Assembly (NCBI GenBank): GCA_050692055.1
Contig: JBOGTC010000071.1
Span: 1 to 6,919 of the forward strand
From: JBOGTC01 sp050692055
Lineage (GTDB): Bacteria; Chloroflexota; Limnocylindria; QHBO01
DNA: 6,919 nucleotides
Direction: 5' to 3'
Shown: positions 6,530 through 6,919 of the stretch, piece by piece
How positions within the stretch are numbered: the stretch's first letter is position 1
How the letters are laid out: each line of letters starts with the position of its first letter
The notes under the pieces: model-generated
Seen by the model: only the letters and a program-made list of their open reading frames with translations
The model's database searches: none
Told to the model about the DNA's origin: nothing
Translations under genes and position numbers: made by a program

Positions 6530-6919
6530 GAAAACCCTCCTCCTGCTGTGCCCACTCGCGCGAGCTTCTCGGCGACGCGCAGCTTCGCGCTGCGCGCGCG
6601 GCGGTTTCTCCGAACCTCCTCCGGGCTCGGCGTGATGACGCCCTTGGTGACGGAACGCAGTTGGGCCAGGTGGCCGCAGAGGCAGATCGGCGGCTTTGGA
6701 TCCTCGATGCAGTCGCGGCTCTCGCGTGCGATGAAACGCTTGACGATGCGGTCCTCGAGGCTGTGGTAGCTGATGACGGCCATGCGGCCACCCGGGCCGA
6801 GCGCGGCCAGCGCGCCGCTCAGGCCGGCGGACAGCACCTCCACCTCGCGGTTGACCGCGATGCGCAGTGCCTGGAACGTGCGCGTCGCCGGGTGGATGCG
6901 GCCGGCGTCGGCCCCACCG
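6526..6919 (-). CDS. rsmH: 16S rRNA (cytosine(1402)-N4)-methyltransferase RsmH (MraW), C-terminal fragment (cut by window edge)
   Basis: About 130 C-terminal residues are present out of a usual 300 or so; the gene continues past the right edge with no start in the window. RsmH uses S-adenosylmethionine to methylate N4 of C1402 in the decoding centre of 16S rRNA. Family signatures are clear: RIHPATRTFQALRIAVN near the cut end, then GPGGRMAVISYHSLEDRIVK, a Cys-containing segment PPICLCGH, TKGVITPSPEEVRRN, and the end motif RRARSAKLRVAEKL. The frame reads upstream through GTG at 6843 without a break, so that GTG is not the start. A trio of cysteines (fragment positions 70, 79, 81) resembles a segment seen in some other RsmH proteins. 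The stop overlaps the start of the small ORF. rsmH is commonly the first or second gene of dcw clusters, after mraZ, so the promoter is likely to the right of this window. Confidence 0.96.
   Translation of the reverse strand, partial: GGADAGRIHPATRTFQALRIAVNREVEVLSAGLSGALAALGPGGRMAVISYHSLEDRIVKRFIARESRDCIEDPKPPICLCGHLAQLRSVTKGVITPSPEEVRRNRRARSAKLRVAEKLARVGTAGGGFS
6535..6544 (-). promoter_or_regulatory. Strong Shine-Dalgarno sequence of the small ORF
   Basis: AGGAGGAGGG on the minus strand, 5 nt before GTG at 6529. It is the best ribosome binding site in the window. It lies within the last codons of rsmH (GTAGGGFS region), where it encodes part of the Gly-rich tail. Confidence 0.7.

Noticed and set aside
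6576..6596. 8-bp perfect inverted repeat CGCGCAGC / GCTGCGCG with a 5-nt loop
   Set aside because: It falls within the conserved RsmH codons for RSAKLR, so codon choice in a GC-rich gene explains it; no T-run or regulatory setting.
1..6919. tRNA or rRNA genes, CRISPR arrays, insertion sequences, attachment sites, origins
   Set aside because: None seen. Coding genes fill the window, and the longest gap is 42 bp.

Overview
The window is a stretch of the division and cell wall (dcw) cluster, and every supported gene lies on the minus strand. In transcription order, from right to left, it holds: the 3' part of rsmH (mraW), a small unrecognised ORF, an ftsL-like gene, ftsI/pbpB (a class B penicillin-binding protein), murF, mraY, murD, and the 5' end of ftsW. 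The right edge cuts rsmH and the left edge cuts ftsW.

The DNA is visibly GC-rich with G/C-biased third codon positions, so both strands carry long spurious open frames. The presence of mraY, murF, murD, ftsI and ftsW points to a free-living peptidoglycan-making bacterium. The MurF and MurD sequence variants (an AVHPTH stretch in MurF, NDSMATIP in MurD) remind me of Chloroflexota homologues. A high-GC Chloroflexota member is my best guess, with Actinomycetota as the alternative. I could not run a search, so the lineage is an inference.

The genes are packed as one operon. Four junctions are 4-bp stop/start overlaps (rsmH/small ORF, ftsI/murF, murF/mraY, murD/ftsW). The other gaps are 14 bp (small ORF/ftsL), 42 bp (ftsL/ftsI) and 8 bp (mraY/murD). 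No promoter or terminator is evident. The 42-bp gap contains a perfect 7-bp hairpin just upstream of the ftsI ribosome binding site.

The products act in one process. MurD and MurF build the UDP-MurNAc peptide in the cytoplasm and MraY loads it onto the undecaprenyl carrier. FtsW polymerises the glycan and FtsI crosslinks it at the septum, with FtsL as a divisome scaffold. RsmH methylates 16S rRNA. The usual murE between ftsI and murF is absent; this is the clearest departure from the textbook gene order. Otherwise this is a largely ordinary core region, and the one undescribed-looking component is the small basic protein between rsmH and ftsL.
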